Shown piece by piece: positions 17,755 to 28,148 of a stretch of 64,000 nt of DNA. Source of the stretch: Ensifer sp. LCM 4579 (GTDB taxonomy: Bacteria; Pseudomonadota; Alphaproteobacteria; Rhizobiales; Rhizobiaceae); contig NZ_MDDV01000024.1 in NCBI RefSeq assembly GCF_001854885.1, positions 300,984 to 364,983 of the forward strand, in the 5' to 3' direction. Within the stretch, counting starts at the first letter, position 1. Each line of letters starts with the position of its first letter. The notes below the pieces were generated by a model that did no database searches, had not been told where the DNA came from, and saw only the letters and a program-made list of their open reading frames with translations. The position numbers and the translations under genes were made by a program.

Positions 17755-18180
17755 ATGACGAGGAACGGTACGAACGGCGGCGGTACCGGAGACACGCCTT
17801 CCCAATTGATCGATGCGAGGATCAGCGAACTCGGGGACTGGCGGGGCGAGACGCTCGCGTGGATCCGGCGTGTCATTCGGGAGGCAGACCCGGATGTCGT
17901 CGAGGAGTGGAAGTGGCGTGGCGTTCCGGTGTGGGAACACGACGGTATCATCTGCACCGGCGAGACCTATAAGCAGGTCGTGAAGATGACATTCGCCAGG
18001 GGCGCCGCGCTCAAAGATCCGGCAGGGCTTTTCAACTCCAGCCTCGACGGCAACACCAGGCGCGCCATCGACATCCGTGAGGGCGAGGAGATAGACGAAG
18101 AGGCGCTGAAGGCGCTCATTCGCGCCGCCGTGGCGCTGAACATGTCGACGCGGGCGGAGAAGAAGCGGAAGAGCGTTTGA
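17755..18180 (+). CDS. DUF1801 domain protein
   Basis: 141 residues. The core EWKWRGVPVWEHDGIICTGE and the downstream KMTFARGAAL match the DUF1801/YdhG-like fold, a small cytoplasmic domain of unknown function that often binds small ligands. Start at ATG 17755 with GAGGAGACGAC upstream. It is followed after 90 bp by the aldo/keto reductase on the same strand. Confidence 0.85.
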   Translation: MTRNGTNGGGTGDTPSQLIDARISELGDWRGETLAWIRRVIREADPDVVEEWKWRGVPVWEHDGIICTGETYKQVVKMTFARGAALKDPAGLFNSSLDGNTRRAIDIREGEEIDEEALKALIRAAVALNMSTRAEKKRKSV

Positions 18181-18270
18181 GAAACGTCGTGTGGCGGGGG
18201 CATGCAGTAGCCACTTGCATTCGCATCCCCGCCGGCTACCCTGTTCGCCCCACCGCAAAGGAGCACGACC

Positions 18271-19320
18271 ATGGAGTATCGTCTGCTCGGCCGCTCCGGC
18301 CTCAAGGTCTCCACCATTACCATGGGCACGATGACGATCGGCGGCGGCGGCAAGTTCGCCCAGGTCGGCAATGTCGGGCTCGATGATGCTCGACGCTACG
18401 TCGACCTCTGCCTCGATGCCGGCGTCAACCTGATCGACACCGCCGACATCTACTCGACCGGCGCCTGCGAGGAGGTGATCGGCGAGGTGCTCGGCGGAAA
18501 GCGAAAGAACGGCGTGCTGATCGCCACCAAGGCGCGCTTCTCCATGGGCCCCGGTCCGAACGACGGCGGCCTTTCGCGCCAGCACCTGATCAGCGCCTGC
18601 GAGGCGAGCCTAAAGAGGCTGAAGACCGACGTGATCGACCTCTACCAGGTGCATGAATGGGACGGCCTGACGCCGCTCGAGGAAACGATGGAAGCGCTCG
18701 ATACGCTCGTGCGCCAGGGCAAGGTCCGCTATATCGGCTGCTCCAACTATTCCGGTTGGCACATCATGAAGGCGCTCGGCATCAGCGCGCTCGAGCACCG
18801 CCAGCGTTTCGTCAGCCAGCAGATACATTACACGCTCGAAGCCCGCGAGGCGGAATACGAGTTGATCCCGATCGCGATCGACCAGGGCCTCGGCATTCTC
18901 GTCTGGAGCCCGCTTGCCGGCGGCCTGCTTTCCGGCAAGCACCGGCGCGGTGCCACGCCGGACGGCACGCGCCAGCTTGCCGGCTGGAATGAGCCGCCGA
19001 TCCGCGACGAGGAACGGCTGTGGAAGATCGTCGACATGCTGGTGACGATCGCGGCCGAGCGCGACGTGTCCGCAGCGCAGGTCGCGCTCGCCTGGCTGAT
19101 CGGCCGCAATGGCGTGACCTCCGTCGTCATCGGCGGCCGCACCGAAGCGCAATTCCGCGACAATCTCGGCGCAGCCAGCCTCAAGCTCAACGACGAGGAG
19201 CGCCAACTGCTCGACGCCGTCAGCCTGCCGCCGGTCATCTACCCCTATTGGCACCAGCTCTGGACCGCCAAGGACCGGCTCGGCGAGGCCGATCTGTCGT
19301 TGCTCGGGGCCCATATGTGA
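18271..19320 (+). CDS. Aldo/keto reductase
   Basis: 349 residues, a TIM-barrel NADPH-dependent oxidoreductase. Visible are DTADIYSTGACEEVIG with the catalytic Asp and Tyr, the catalytic Lys in ATKARF, the His in QVHEWDG, and the cofactor motif VVIGGRTEAQFRDN near the C terminus. It is close to the YajO/Tas group. Start at ATG 18271 with AAAGGAGCACGACC upstream. The substrate, probably a small aldehyde or sugar-like ketone, is not evident. Confidence 0.92.
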   Translation: MEYRLLGRSGLKVSTITMGTMTIGGGGKFAQVGNVGLDDARRYVDLCLDAGVNLIDTADIYSTGACEEVIGEVLGGKRKNGVLIATKARFSMGPGPNDGGLSRQHLISACEASLKRLKTDVIDLYQVHEWDGLTPLEETMEALDTLVRQGKVRYIGCSNYSGWHIMKALGISALEHRQRFVSQQIHYTLEAREAEYELIPIAIDQGLGILVWSPLAGGLLSGKHRRGATPDGTRQLAGWNEPPIRDEERLWKIVDMLVTIAAERDVSAAQVALAWLIGRNGVTSVVIGGRTEAQFRDNLGAASLKLNDEERQLLDAVSLPPVIYPYWHQLWTAKDRLGEADLSLLGAHM

Positions 19321-19333
19321 GGGGTTGTGGGGT

Positions 19334-19510
19334 ACCCCCCTCTGCCCTGCCGGGCATCTCCCCCACAAGGGGGGAGATCGACCTCAGTCGACGTCTCGCC
19401 CACATCGCCACCGCTAACGGCCAAGGCTGGTCCATCTCCACGCATGGAGGGGGCTCCCAGCCAATCTCCCCCCGTGTGGGGGAGATGCCCGACAGGGCAG
19501 AGGGGGGTTA
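19334..19510. repeat. 177-bp palindromic intergenic repeat, copy 1
   Basis: The left arm (from 19334) runs CCCCCCTCTGCCCTGCCGGG then an internal hairpin (ATCTCCCCC/GGGGGAGAT). The right arm (to 19510) is its near-complete inverse, ending CAGAGGGGGGT. The same arrangement recurs at 21804-21984. Such elements lie between genes in many Rhizobiales genomes. This copy fills the gap between two convergent genes, so it may also terminate transcription from both. Confidence 0.8.
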
Positions 19511-19511
19511 G

Positions 19512-21512
19512 TTAACCGCCCACGGCCGGTTGCCGCACCCCACCGAGCGTATCGCCTCCAAACACCGCCCGCTGCAATTGCGGCGCCAGCGATTCCGCGT
19601 AAGCCGTCGCAATGTGATGGCGGTCGCGGAAGGTCAGTTTGCCGTCGATCATCGCCGGGCAGACCGTTTCGTTGCAGAAGAGGTCGATCAGATCGACATA
19701 GTCCGCTTTCAGCGCCGCTGCGACCGCGCGCTCGGCGGCGGGAATCGTCTCCTCCACCGCTTCGGCGCGCGGCGTGTCGCAGACGCTCGGGCTCCGGCCC
19801 TGCCAGAGCGCGCGCGCGACGCATTTGTCGAGATAAGCCTTGTGCACCGGCCCGTCGCGAAGCAGCACGACGCCGCTGCCGTCCGCTTCAAGCCTCTCGA
19901 CCGTCCGTCTGAGGCCGGCCGCCCAGTCCTTAAGCGCGATCGGGTTGGACGCGTGGTTGATCTCGTTTTTGACGTAGCCGGAGGAATATTGCGACAGGAT
20001 CACCATGTCCGGCCTTAGCGAGGCGATTTCGCGGAAAGCCCGCTCCTTGAATTCGTCGCACTCGTCATAGCTCCGCATCAGCGCGCCATTCCAGACCGGA
20101 ACGCTTGCGGTCGGGCAGGACGACTTCATGTAGGTGACCAGGCGCCAGCCCTTCGCCTCGGCGATCCTCTTGAACGGCGTCGACCAGTGATCGGCATGGG
20201 AATCGCCGAAGAGCACGATCGTCCTTTTCGGATCGGCGGCGCCGAACGAGCAGGCCTTCGGCCGCACCTCCTCCCGGTCGAGGACGCAGTCCGTGTCGAA
20301 GCTGCGCGCCGCCGATTGCCGTTCGGCGCTTCGAAGGACCTCTCTTTGCTCGGCATCGAGGCTGCGGCTCGCGAGCGCCGCACTGCCATAGGCAAGCGTA
20401 GTCCCGGCCCCGGTGAGGAGCACCGCTAGCGCCAGCGAACGGCTCGTCTTCGCCGCCAGCCAACCATTCTGGCGGACCGGGTTTTCGATGAAGCGATAGC
20501 TGAAGACGGACAGCGCAAGCGTTGCCGCACCGCAGAGCAACCGGTCGGCGATCGTCAGTTCGGGCTTGAGAATCCCCGCATAGACGATGACCGGCCAGTG
20601 CCAGAGATAGAGCGAATAGGAGAGCCTGCCGATCTCCTGCAGCGGCCGCAGGGCGAGAAGCCATTTTGGCCCGGCGCCGCTCTGATGCGCACCGCTCAAC
20701 AACACCATCGCCGTACCGATGACCGGCAGCAGGGCGATCGATCCGGGAAAGGAGACTGCTTCGGTGACGGTCAGATAGGCGATGGCGATCAGCAGGAGCC
20801 CGATCCAGCCGAGGACGGGAGAGAAGCGAAAGCGCTTCGCCCATTCCTGCGGCAGGGCCATCGAGGCAAGGCCGCCAAGGGCGAATTCCCAGGCCCGGAA
20901 GGGCGAGAAATAGAAGGCCCAGGGCTGCGATATCGCCGTCATTCGCCAGGAAAAGGCGAAGGAGACGGCGGCGACGAGGGCAAGAAGAACGACAAGGCCG
21001 CCCTTCCCCGGCCGAAACTTCGCCAGGAGCAGCAGAAGTGCCGGCCAGGCGAGGTAGAACTGCTCCTCGACCGACAGCGACCAGTAATGGATGAAGGGGT
21101 TGTTCGAGGCATCCGCTGCGAAATAGTCGACAGTCCAGCGGATGAGCCAGAGATTGATCATATAGGCGGAGGCAAACAGCGAGCCCTTGGCGTAGAACTG
21201 CTGTTCGGAAGGCGCGAGAATGAAATAGCCGATGATAAGCGTCGTCAGGATGACGAAAAGCGAGGCTGGAAGCAGGCGCCGGGCACGCCGGGCGTAGAAG
21301 CGCCAGAGGTTCACCGTGCCGCTCCTTGCGATCTCCTGCTGCAGGTGCCGGGTGATGAGATAGCCGGATATGACGAAGAAAATGTCGACGCCGACGAAGC
21401 CGCCCGGCAATCCGCTCAGGCCGAAATGAAAGGCAATGACGCCGGAGACCGCCAGGGCTCTCAGCCCTTCAATGTCTGGACGAAATTCGCCCGAGGATGC
21501 TGATGAACCCAT
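19512..21512 (-). CDS. Acyltransferase-3 / SGNH-domain O-acetyltransferase (OafA type)
   Basis: 666 residues. Residues 1-350 form the acyltransferase-3 membrane domain with about 10 helices, opening with FRPDIEGLRALAVSGVIAFH (catalytic His in the RALAV...FH block) and GFVGVDIFFVISGYLITR. Residues about 400-650 are a periplasmic SGNH hydrolase domain: GDSHADHW block I and the Asp-His pair in FRDRHHIA. Known: OafA-type proteins O-acetylate LPS O-antigen, exopolysaccharide or Nod-factor-like glycans. The acceptor is not known here. It ends 2 bp from the palindromic repeat, and a RIME-like element lies just beyond its start. Confidence 0.92.
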   Translation of the reverse strand: MGSSASSGEFRPDIEGLRALAVSGVIAFHFGLSGLPGGFVGVDIFFVISGYLITRHLQQEIARSGTVNLWRFYARRARRLLPASLFVILTTLIIGYFILAPSEQQFYAKGSLFASAYMINLWLIRWTVDYFAADASNNPFIHYWSLSVEEQFYLAWPALLLLLAKFRPGKGGLVVLLALVAAVSFAFSWRMTAISQPWAFYFSPFRAWEFALGGLASMALPQEWAKRFRFSPVLGWIGLLLIAIAYLTVTEAVSFPGSIALLPVIGTAMVLLSGAHQSGAGPKWLLALRPLQEIGRLSYSLYLWHWPVIVYAGILKPELTIADRLLCGAATLALSVFSYRFIENPVRQNGWLAAKTSRSLALAVLLTGAGTTLAYGSAALASRSLDAEQREVLRSAERQSAARSFDTDCVLDREEVRPKACSFGAADPKRTIVLFGDSHADHWSTPFKRIAEAKGWRLVTYMKSSCPTASVPVWNGALMRSYDECDEFKERAFREIASLRPDMVILSQYSSGYVKNEINHASNPIALKDWAAGLRRTVERLEADGSGVVLLRDGPVHKAYLDKCVARALWQGRSPSVCDTPRAEAVEETIPAAERAVAAALKADYVDLIDLFCNETVCPAMIDGKLTFRDRHHIATAYAESLAPQLQRAVFGGDTLGGVRQPAVGG

Positions 21513-21532
21513 ATGATCGGTGCCCTGTCTCT

Positions 21533-21638
21533 TACGGCGCCGCGCGTCTTATCAGACGCGAAAAGGTCGCCGTAGCACTTTGAACTACTGCATGTCTTTG
21601 TCCTTTGATCGAGGTCGATTAGAGCAGACATGCAGTAG
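21533..21638. repeat. RIME1-like two-hairpin element, copy 1
   Basis: It consists of one hairpin, GCGCCGCGCGTCTTATCAGA... (21533-21575), and a second that starts CTACTGCATGTCTTTGTCC and closes GACATGCAGTAG (21590-21638). The same pair of hairpins recurs at 44707, 48902 and 56387. It lies just upstream of the O-acetylase start (21512), so it may contain or affect its promoter. The gap 21513-22000 otherwise holds only the next palindromic repeat. Confidence 0.85.
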
Positions 21639-21803
21639 GCGCCCGCCGGCCGATTTGGCCGACCGCGACGCGAAGTTCTATCGCGCCTTGCAGCAGGCTT
21701 GCTGCAGCGCAACGCACGGTGAAGCGATCCTGCGTGATAATATGGCGTCAAAAGGGCGCCGGCCGCTTGTCCACGGCGAATGTCTGCGGCTTCAGAGCGA
21801 AGC

Positions 21804-21984
21804 ACCCCCCTCTGCCCTGCCGGGCATCTCCCCCACAAGGGGGGAGATTGGCTGGGAGCACGGCCTTGCCCGACATAAGGCCGAAAATGCCCTAACCTTG
21901 AACGAGGGCTTAACTGTTGGAGCGAAAGATCGCCGCTTGCCGATCTCCCCCCTTGTGGGGGAGATGCCCAGGGCAGAGGGGGGT
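21804..21984. repeat. 181-bp palindromic intergenic repeat, copy 2
   Basis: It has the same inverted arms as 19334-19510 (left arm beginning CCCCCCTCTGCCCTGCCGGG, right arm ending GGCAGAGGGGGGT), with an unrelated central spacer of about 90 bp. It sits directly after the aminotransferase stop. Confidence 0.8.
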
Positions 21985-22000
21985 GCCGCCCGCCCGAAAA

Positions 22001-23227
22001 TTAAGCCGCCTCGGCCACCTCGCCGCGCACCAGCGTGCCGAGGCGGCGGATGCCCTCGTCGATCATCTCGTCATTGGCGCAGGAGAAGCTCAAGCGCAGG
22101 GTGTTTTCACCCGATCCGTCGGCGAAGAAGGCACGACCCGGCACGAAGGCGACCTTGGCGGTCTCGATCGACTTCGCAAGCAGCGCGGCGCCGTCCGTGC
22201 CCTTCGGCAGCGTCACCCAGACGAACATGCCGCCTTCCGGCTTCGTCCAGCTGACATCGGCGGGCATGTATTTCTCGAGCGCCGCCAGCATGGCGTTGCG
22301 GCGGTGGCTGTAGACGCGGTGGATCTTTGCGACCTGTGCATCGAAGCCACGCTCGGCGACGGTCCAGATCGCCATCTGGTTGATGGTCGAGGAATGGAGA
22401 TCCGCTGCCTGCTTCAACAGGACCAGCTTGCGAATGACCCGGTCGGCCGCGCAGACCCAGCCGACGCGAAGGCCCGGCGCGAGCGTCTTGGAGAAACTGC
22501 CGCAATAGATGGTACGGGCCATGTTGATGTCGCCCTTGCGGGCGATTTCGAGCGCCAGGATCGGCGGGACCGCCTCGCCGTCGTAGCGTAGCGCCTGATA
22601 GGCCGCATCCTCGATCACGGCGATGCCGAGCTCCTCGGCAAGGGCGAGCACCCGCTCGCGGCCGGCGCGGTCCACCGTCTCACCCGTTGGATTGGCGAAA
22701 TCGGCCGAGAGATAGGCGAACTTGACGCGGCCGCCCGCCTGCGTCGCGGCCTCGACATAGGCTGCCGGCGTCCGGTTGCCGGCGGGATTGAGCTGGTCGT
22801 AGACCGGCTCATAGGCGTTGAAGGCCTGCAGCGCGCCGAGATAGGTCGGCCAGGTGACGAGCGCCGTATCCCTGGGCGAGAGAAACAGCTTGCCGATATA
22901 GTCGAGCGCCTGCTGCGAGCCCGAGGTGATGAAGATGTTGTCGGCCGCTGCCGGAATGCCGAGGTCGCGCATCCGGCCCGCAAGCCACTCGCGCAAGGGC
23001 CGGTAGCCCTCGCTCACCGAATATTGCAGCGCCGCGCTAACGGCCGGTCCGCCGAAGATCTCCGCATAGGCTTGCCTGAACGCCGCATCGGGGAAAAGCT
23101 CCGGATCGGGAATACCACCGGCAAACGAGATGATGTCCGGACGATCGAGAAGCTTCAGAAGCTCGCGGATTTCCGAAGCTTTCATCCGGCTCGAGCGCGT
23201 GGCGAAAATGCTTTCCCAGTTCAGCAT
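22001..23227 (-). CDS. PLP-dependent class I/II aminotransferase (2-aminoadipate/LysN-like)
   Basis: 408 residues, cytoplasmic fold-type I enzyme. The PLP lysine is in CGSFSKTLAPGLRVGW near residue 246; the Asn/Asp/Tyr set is visible in ADFANPTGETVD and VIEDAAYQALRYDG. The overall layout (IREILK/L opening, SFAGGIPDPELFP) matches the 2-aminoadipate/multi-substrate aminotransferase group related to LysN and MocR catalytic domains, without a DNA-binding domain. Start ATG 23227. Exact substrate unclear. Confidence 0.9.
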   Translation of the reverse strand: MLNWESIFATRSSRMKASEIRELLKLLDRPDIISFAGGIPDPELFPDAAFRQAYAEIFGGPAVSAALQYSVSEGYRPLREWLAGRMRDLGIPAAADNIFITSGSQQALDYIGKLFLSPRDTALVTWPTYLGALQAFNAYEPVYDQLNPAGNRTPAAYVEAATQAGGRVKFAYLSADFANPTGETVDRAGRERVLALAEELGIAVIEDAAYQALRYDGEAVPPILALEIARKGDINMARTIYCGSFSKTLAPGLRVGWVCAADRVIRKLVLLKQAADLHSSTINQMAIWTVAERGFDAQVAKIHRVYSHRRNAMLAALEKYMPADVSWTKPEGGMFVWVTLPKGTDGAALLAKSIETAKVAFVPGRAFFADGSGENTLRLSFSCANDEMIDEGIRRLGTLVRGEVAEAA

Positions 23228-23333
23228 GCGGGCCCTCCCTTTTGGCGAAGGCCGAGATCATCACAGCGCGGTATTTATGTCAATATTGCTGACCTATTTT
23301 CCCCTGCGCCTCGCGGCGTGTCCGGCGCAGGGG

Positions 23334-24041
23334 TTAATCCGCCGCGCCGTCGTCCGCCGTCAAGGAGTGAGCTTCCCACGCCTTCGTGGGAATTTCCCTC
23401 CCGACCGCGAATTCGAACGCGGCGACGGCCGCGAGATCGGCCGAAACCTCGCATCGGTAGCTGATGTTGTACCAAGCGCCTTGGCTGCGAAGCGCACCGC
23501 CATCGGCGCGAAGCAGCGTGCCGGACAGAACCGGATCGCCCATCGCATAGGCGATCAGGAAATCAGGCTGGAACTCCGGCCTCCAGCGATGCACCTGTTC
23601 CATCGCCTCGAGATTGCAGAGTTGCACGATGCGCTCGCTCGCAGCAAGCTGCCGCAATCCTTCAAGCGCACGCCGGCTACGGGGATTGGCCAATACGCTT
23701 GTCGACAAGAGCTGCGCGGCCCGGATCATGACCCCTGTTTCGTCGGCAGTTTCCTTGTCGGGCGAACTCAGCCTGGGCCGAGGCTCGTCCCTTGCCGGCT
23801 CGGCGGATCGGCGGACAGCCGGCGGCGGGCTCTGCTCTCTCACATCGGTGGCTGGAACCGGCGCATCCAGCTGCTCGGCGACAAGAACTTCGACGGGGAT
23901 GGCGTCTTCCTGCGGCGCGGACAGCCGACGGTCGCTCGGCAGGCGGGACAGAACAATACCGGCGACGAGATGCAGGATGAGCGCGGCGGTCAGGCTCCAG
24001 CGCATTGTCCTACTGCATCGCGAGTGCGTCTCATTTGGCAT
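23334..24041 (-). CDS. DUF930 domain protein, membrane anchored
   Basis: 235 residues. One N-terminal membrane helix (about 13-32) is followed by a proline/charged periplasmic linker (about 35-100) and then the DUF930 domain with QLCNLEAMEQV and a second cysteine in YRCEVSADL, probably disulfide paired. DUF930 proteins are alphaproteobacterial and of unknown function. The helix-plus-linker layout resembles TonB-like anchored proteins. An alternative start is the methionine 12 codons later. Confidence 0.85.
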   Translation of the reverse strand: MPNETHSRCSRTMRWSLTAALILHLVAGIVLSRLPSDRRLSAPQEDAIPVEVLVAEQLDAPVPATDVREQSPPPAVRRSAEPARDEPRPRLSSPDKETADETGVMIRAAQLLSTSVLANPRSRRALEGLRQLAASERIVQLCNLEAMEQVHRWRPEFQPDFLIAYAMGDPVLSGTLLRADGGALRSQGAWYNISYRCEVSADLAAVAAFEFAVGREIPTKAWEAHSLTADDGAAD

Positions 24042-24181
24042 CTGTCAGGAAGCTGTTCAGGTCTGGAACGAGGCATTGCGAATCAATGTCGCAAAAGTTG
24101 CATAGCAACGCTTTCGCAACAAACGAGAAAAATCGTGGCGACGGCAAGCGTGCTGACAGCCTCGGTCCGACGGATCGAGGC

Positions 24182-25108
24182 TCAGCGCCTGTAGCCGCCC
24201 TGACCGCGCAGGGCCAGCCGAGTTCCTATGGCAATCGCCAGACCGAGAAGCGGCCAGCCAGCCCAGAAGGTTCCGTGCCAGGACAGGAGGTTTATCGTGA
24301 TCACCGCAAGTCCTGCCACAATCAGAACCGCAAGGGCGCGGTCGATCCGGGCTGCTCTTATCCAGAGGAAGGCAGCGCTGAGGGCGAGCCCGAAAAGCGG
24401 CCAGCGAGCCCAGAATTCACCCTGCCAGGAGAGTAGATTTATCACCATGATTGCGGCTGCGATGACGCCGAGCACAGCAAACACGCGCCCGTTCCGGCGC
24501 AGCGGCTTGGCGGCTGCGGGCCGCTGAGCGGCCGGCGCAGGCCCGAAGACGGGTCTCTCGGCCGGCGACGATGACCGATCCTCCGCCGCTCCGATGCGAA
24601 CCGCATAGCTCGCCACGCCGCCTTCGATGTTCTTCACCTCGAGCTGCCCGAGAAAGTCGAAACCGACGGCCACCTTTCTACGAACCTGATCATAGACGGT
24701 GTTGGAAATCACGATGCCGCCGGCGGGCGCCGAGGCTTGCAGGCGTGCGGCGATATTGACGCCGTCGCCATAGATGTCGTCGCCCTGCGCGATCACGTCG
24801 CCGAGATTGATGCCGATGCGGAAATACATCCGGGCTCCGTCGGCCCGCGCGGCGTTGAGCTCAGCAAGCTCGTTCTGGACATCGACCGCCGCCCTCACCG
24901 CCTCGACCACGCTCGGGAACTCGGCGATCAGCCCGTCGCCCCAGGTGTTCACCACCCGCCCGCCACGCGCATCGATCAACCGCGCCATTGCATCCCGGTA
25001 GCGCCGGAGCGTCGCGAGCGTCCCCTCCTCGTCCGCCCCCATCAAGCGCGAATAGTCCTGGACGTCGGCGCAAAAAATGGTCGTCAGCTTGCGGTGCGTA
25101 TCTGGCAT
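24182..25108 (-). CDS. Class III adenylate/guanylate cyclase with duplicated membrane tail
   Basis: 308 residues. Residues 5-170 are a class III cyclase domain: metal-binding Asp in TIFCADVQDYSRLM and NTWGDGLIAEFPS, and GINLGDVIAQGDDIYGDGVN. The C-terminal 90 residues contain two copies of a small membrane unit, each beginning INLLSW(Q/H)G(E/T)FWA(R/G)WP. This is the reverse of the usual order, in which the membrane sensor precedes the catalytic domain. Start ATG 25108 with GCAGGGGATC upstream; the extension to 25222 is rejected. Rhizobia carry tens of such cyclases. Confidence 0.88.
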   Translation of the reverse strand: MPDTHRKLTTIFCADVQDYSRLMGADEEGTLATLRRYRDAMARLIDARGGRVVNTWGDGLIAEFPSVVEAVRAAVDVQNELAELNAARADGARMYFRIGINLGDVIAQGDDIYGDGVNIAARLQASAPAGGIVISNTVYDQVRRKVAVGFDFLGQLEVKNIEGGVASYAVRIGAAEDRSSSPAERPVFGPAPAAQRPAAAKPLRRNGRVFAVLGVIAAAIMVINLLSWQGEFWARWPLFGLALSAAFLWIRAARIDRALAVLIVAGLAVITINLLSWHGTFWAGWPLLGLAIAIGTRLALRGQGGYRR

Positions 25109-25359
25109 CGCATGATCCCCTGCCTGCGGTTGAAAAGGCAAGATAGGCGAACTCATCCCATTCTCAAGGCCGATATATGATGCGCCGCAGGGCCCTGGGG
25201 AACGACCGGAGCGGCGCTCCACGCGGAGCTCTCGCCTCGCTTCCCCCCGATCTCATGCCCGCAACGGCAACCACCAATTGCCCGCGCCAGGGAACTGAAA
25301 CGCGATTTCGAGGTTTGGCTCCGCGTAACAGGCAAACACCAGACATTGGAGGTCAAATC

Positions 25360-25614
25360 ATGCTGACAAGGATCCTCATCGCCTGCGCCCTTTCCGCCGG
25401 CTTCGCGTCCCCGGTTTTTGCCCAGGCCGACATCATCTGCGATCAGGACGGTCTGTCGGAAGTGGAGACCAAGATCGGAGCGTTCACCGACTTAACGCGA
25501 AAGGACTATGCGGAAAAGAAACTTGCGGAGGCCAGGCAAGCGTTCGCGGCGAACGACACCGATGCGTGCAAGACGCATATGGCCGACGCGCTCAAGGGCG
25601 GATCGTCGGATTGA
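25360..25614 (+). CDS. Small secreted hypothetical protein
   Basis: 84 residues with a clear signal peptide (cleavage after VFAQ, about 22). The mature part is about 62 residues and helical, with two cysteines (IICDQDG and DACKTH) that could form one disulfide. Start at ATG 25360 with GGAGGTCAA. I recognise no family. A terminator-like hairpin lies about 145 nt downstream. Confidence 0.75.
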   Translation: MLTRILIACALSAGFASPVFAQADIICDQDGLSEVETKIGAFTDLTRKDYAEKKLAEARQAFAANDTDACKTHMADALKGGSSD

Positions 25615-25681
25615 GGCTCCGCCTGCCGTCCAGCGCATCGGTCAGCTGAAATTCGGAAATCGCGATGCGCAGGTTCAAGCG

Positions 25682-25724
25682 TTATAGCGACCGTTGCGCG
25701 TCTAAAAGACGCGCGGCGCTGTGA
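25682..25724. repeat. Partial RIME1-like hairpin
   Basis: Only the GC-rich half of the element is present (TATAGCGACCGTTGCGCGTC ... GACGCGCGGCGCTGT). The CATGTC hairpin half is missing. Confidence 0.75.
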
Positions 25725-25758
25725 GTGTTGGCGGCTGCTGTCCGACAGCCCCAATGAC

Positions 25759-25793
25759 AGAAAGCCGAGGCAGATGCCCCGGCTTTCTTTTTG
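25759..25793 (+). terminator. Rho-independent terminator, probably bidirectional
   Basis: The stem AGAAAGCCGAGGC/GCCCCGGCTTTCT (one mismatch) is followed by TTTTTG on the plus strand. It lies between the small secreted gene and the end of ilvC, which converge. On the minus strand it may also end ilvC transcripts, with a weaker T-run. Confidence 0.8.
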
Positions 25794-25809
25794 CCTCGGG
25801 AGGTAAGGC

Positions 25810-27533
<1,724 letters not shown>

Positions 27534-27550
27534 TTTGTAATTCCTATGAG

Positions 27551-27562
27551 TACCGTACGGTA
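27551..27562. promoter_or_regulatory. Palindromic operator TACCGTACGGTA
   Basis: A perfect 12-bp palindrome, with a partly repeated half-site (GTACGGTTCGC) beside it, lies 18 bp upstream of the TetR gene start. Position and symmetry fit autoregulation by the adjacent TetR protein. Confidence 0.6.
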
Positions 27563-27724
27563 CGGTTCGCACCGTTCTATGGGCAAGCGGAAGGGACGTC
27601 AAGACCGCTTCGCGGCTGGAGCCTGAATTTAAGGCGGCATTTCGGCGCAAGGACTCGTCTGCTGCCGGACGATCTGCTGCCGGCATTCGCGATCTGGCCA
27701 CCGTCGTCCTCGCCCCCGGCCCCC

Positions 27725-27985
27725 GTTATTCTCGGGCTTGACCACCGTCACCCTGGCTCGGACACCGTCATCCTCGGGCTTGACCCGAGGATCCATGCAC
27801 AAGCTCTCGAGGAAGGAGGCGAAGTGCAATGCAGTGCAGGCGGTTCAAAGCCATACAGGAGCCCGCGCGTGGATCCTCGGGTCAAGCCCGAGGATGACGA
27901 TGAGAGGGGGGCAAGCCGGAGGATGACGATGAGAGGGGGTCAAGCCCGAGGATGACGATGAGAGGGGCAAGTCCGGGAATGCGTG
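27725..27985. repeat. Cluster of short CTCGGGCTTGACCCGAG palindromes
   Basis: At least five full or partial copies of CCTCGGGCTTGACCCGAGGA or its half lie here, several followed by ATGACGATGAGAGGGG in tandem. The motif also occurs at 38446-38515. It is a common intergenic motif in Rhizobiales. The surrounding 615-bp gap (27534-28148) holds only this cluster and the TetR operator. Confidence 0.75.
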
Positions 27986-28148
27986 TCCGACATCTGGAAC
28001 ATCGCAACGGAGTCAAGACGGCTGGCCAGGTCGCACGTCCCGCTTGGGGCACTCTCAAACATTACGGAAATATAATGATCTCAATGCTTTTCGCCGGCCG
28101 CCTACATCTCTATCCTGCTTGGTAGATCGCCCCGACAGAGTTACGCCC

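Noticed and set aside
19335..19515. Possible CRISPR-like repeats
   Set aside because: The repeats are single inverted arms with no regularly spaced direct repeats or spacers; no cas genes.
27738..27955. Short frames in the TetR-macA gap
   Set aside because: They read through the CTCGGGCTTGACCCGAG repeat cluster, so are repeat translations.
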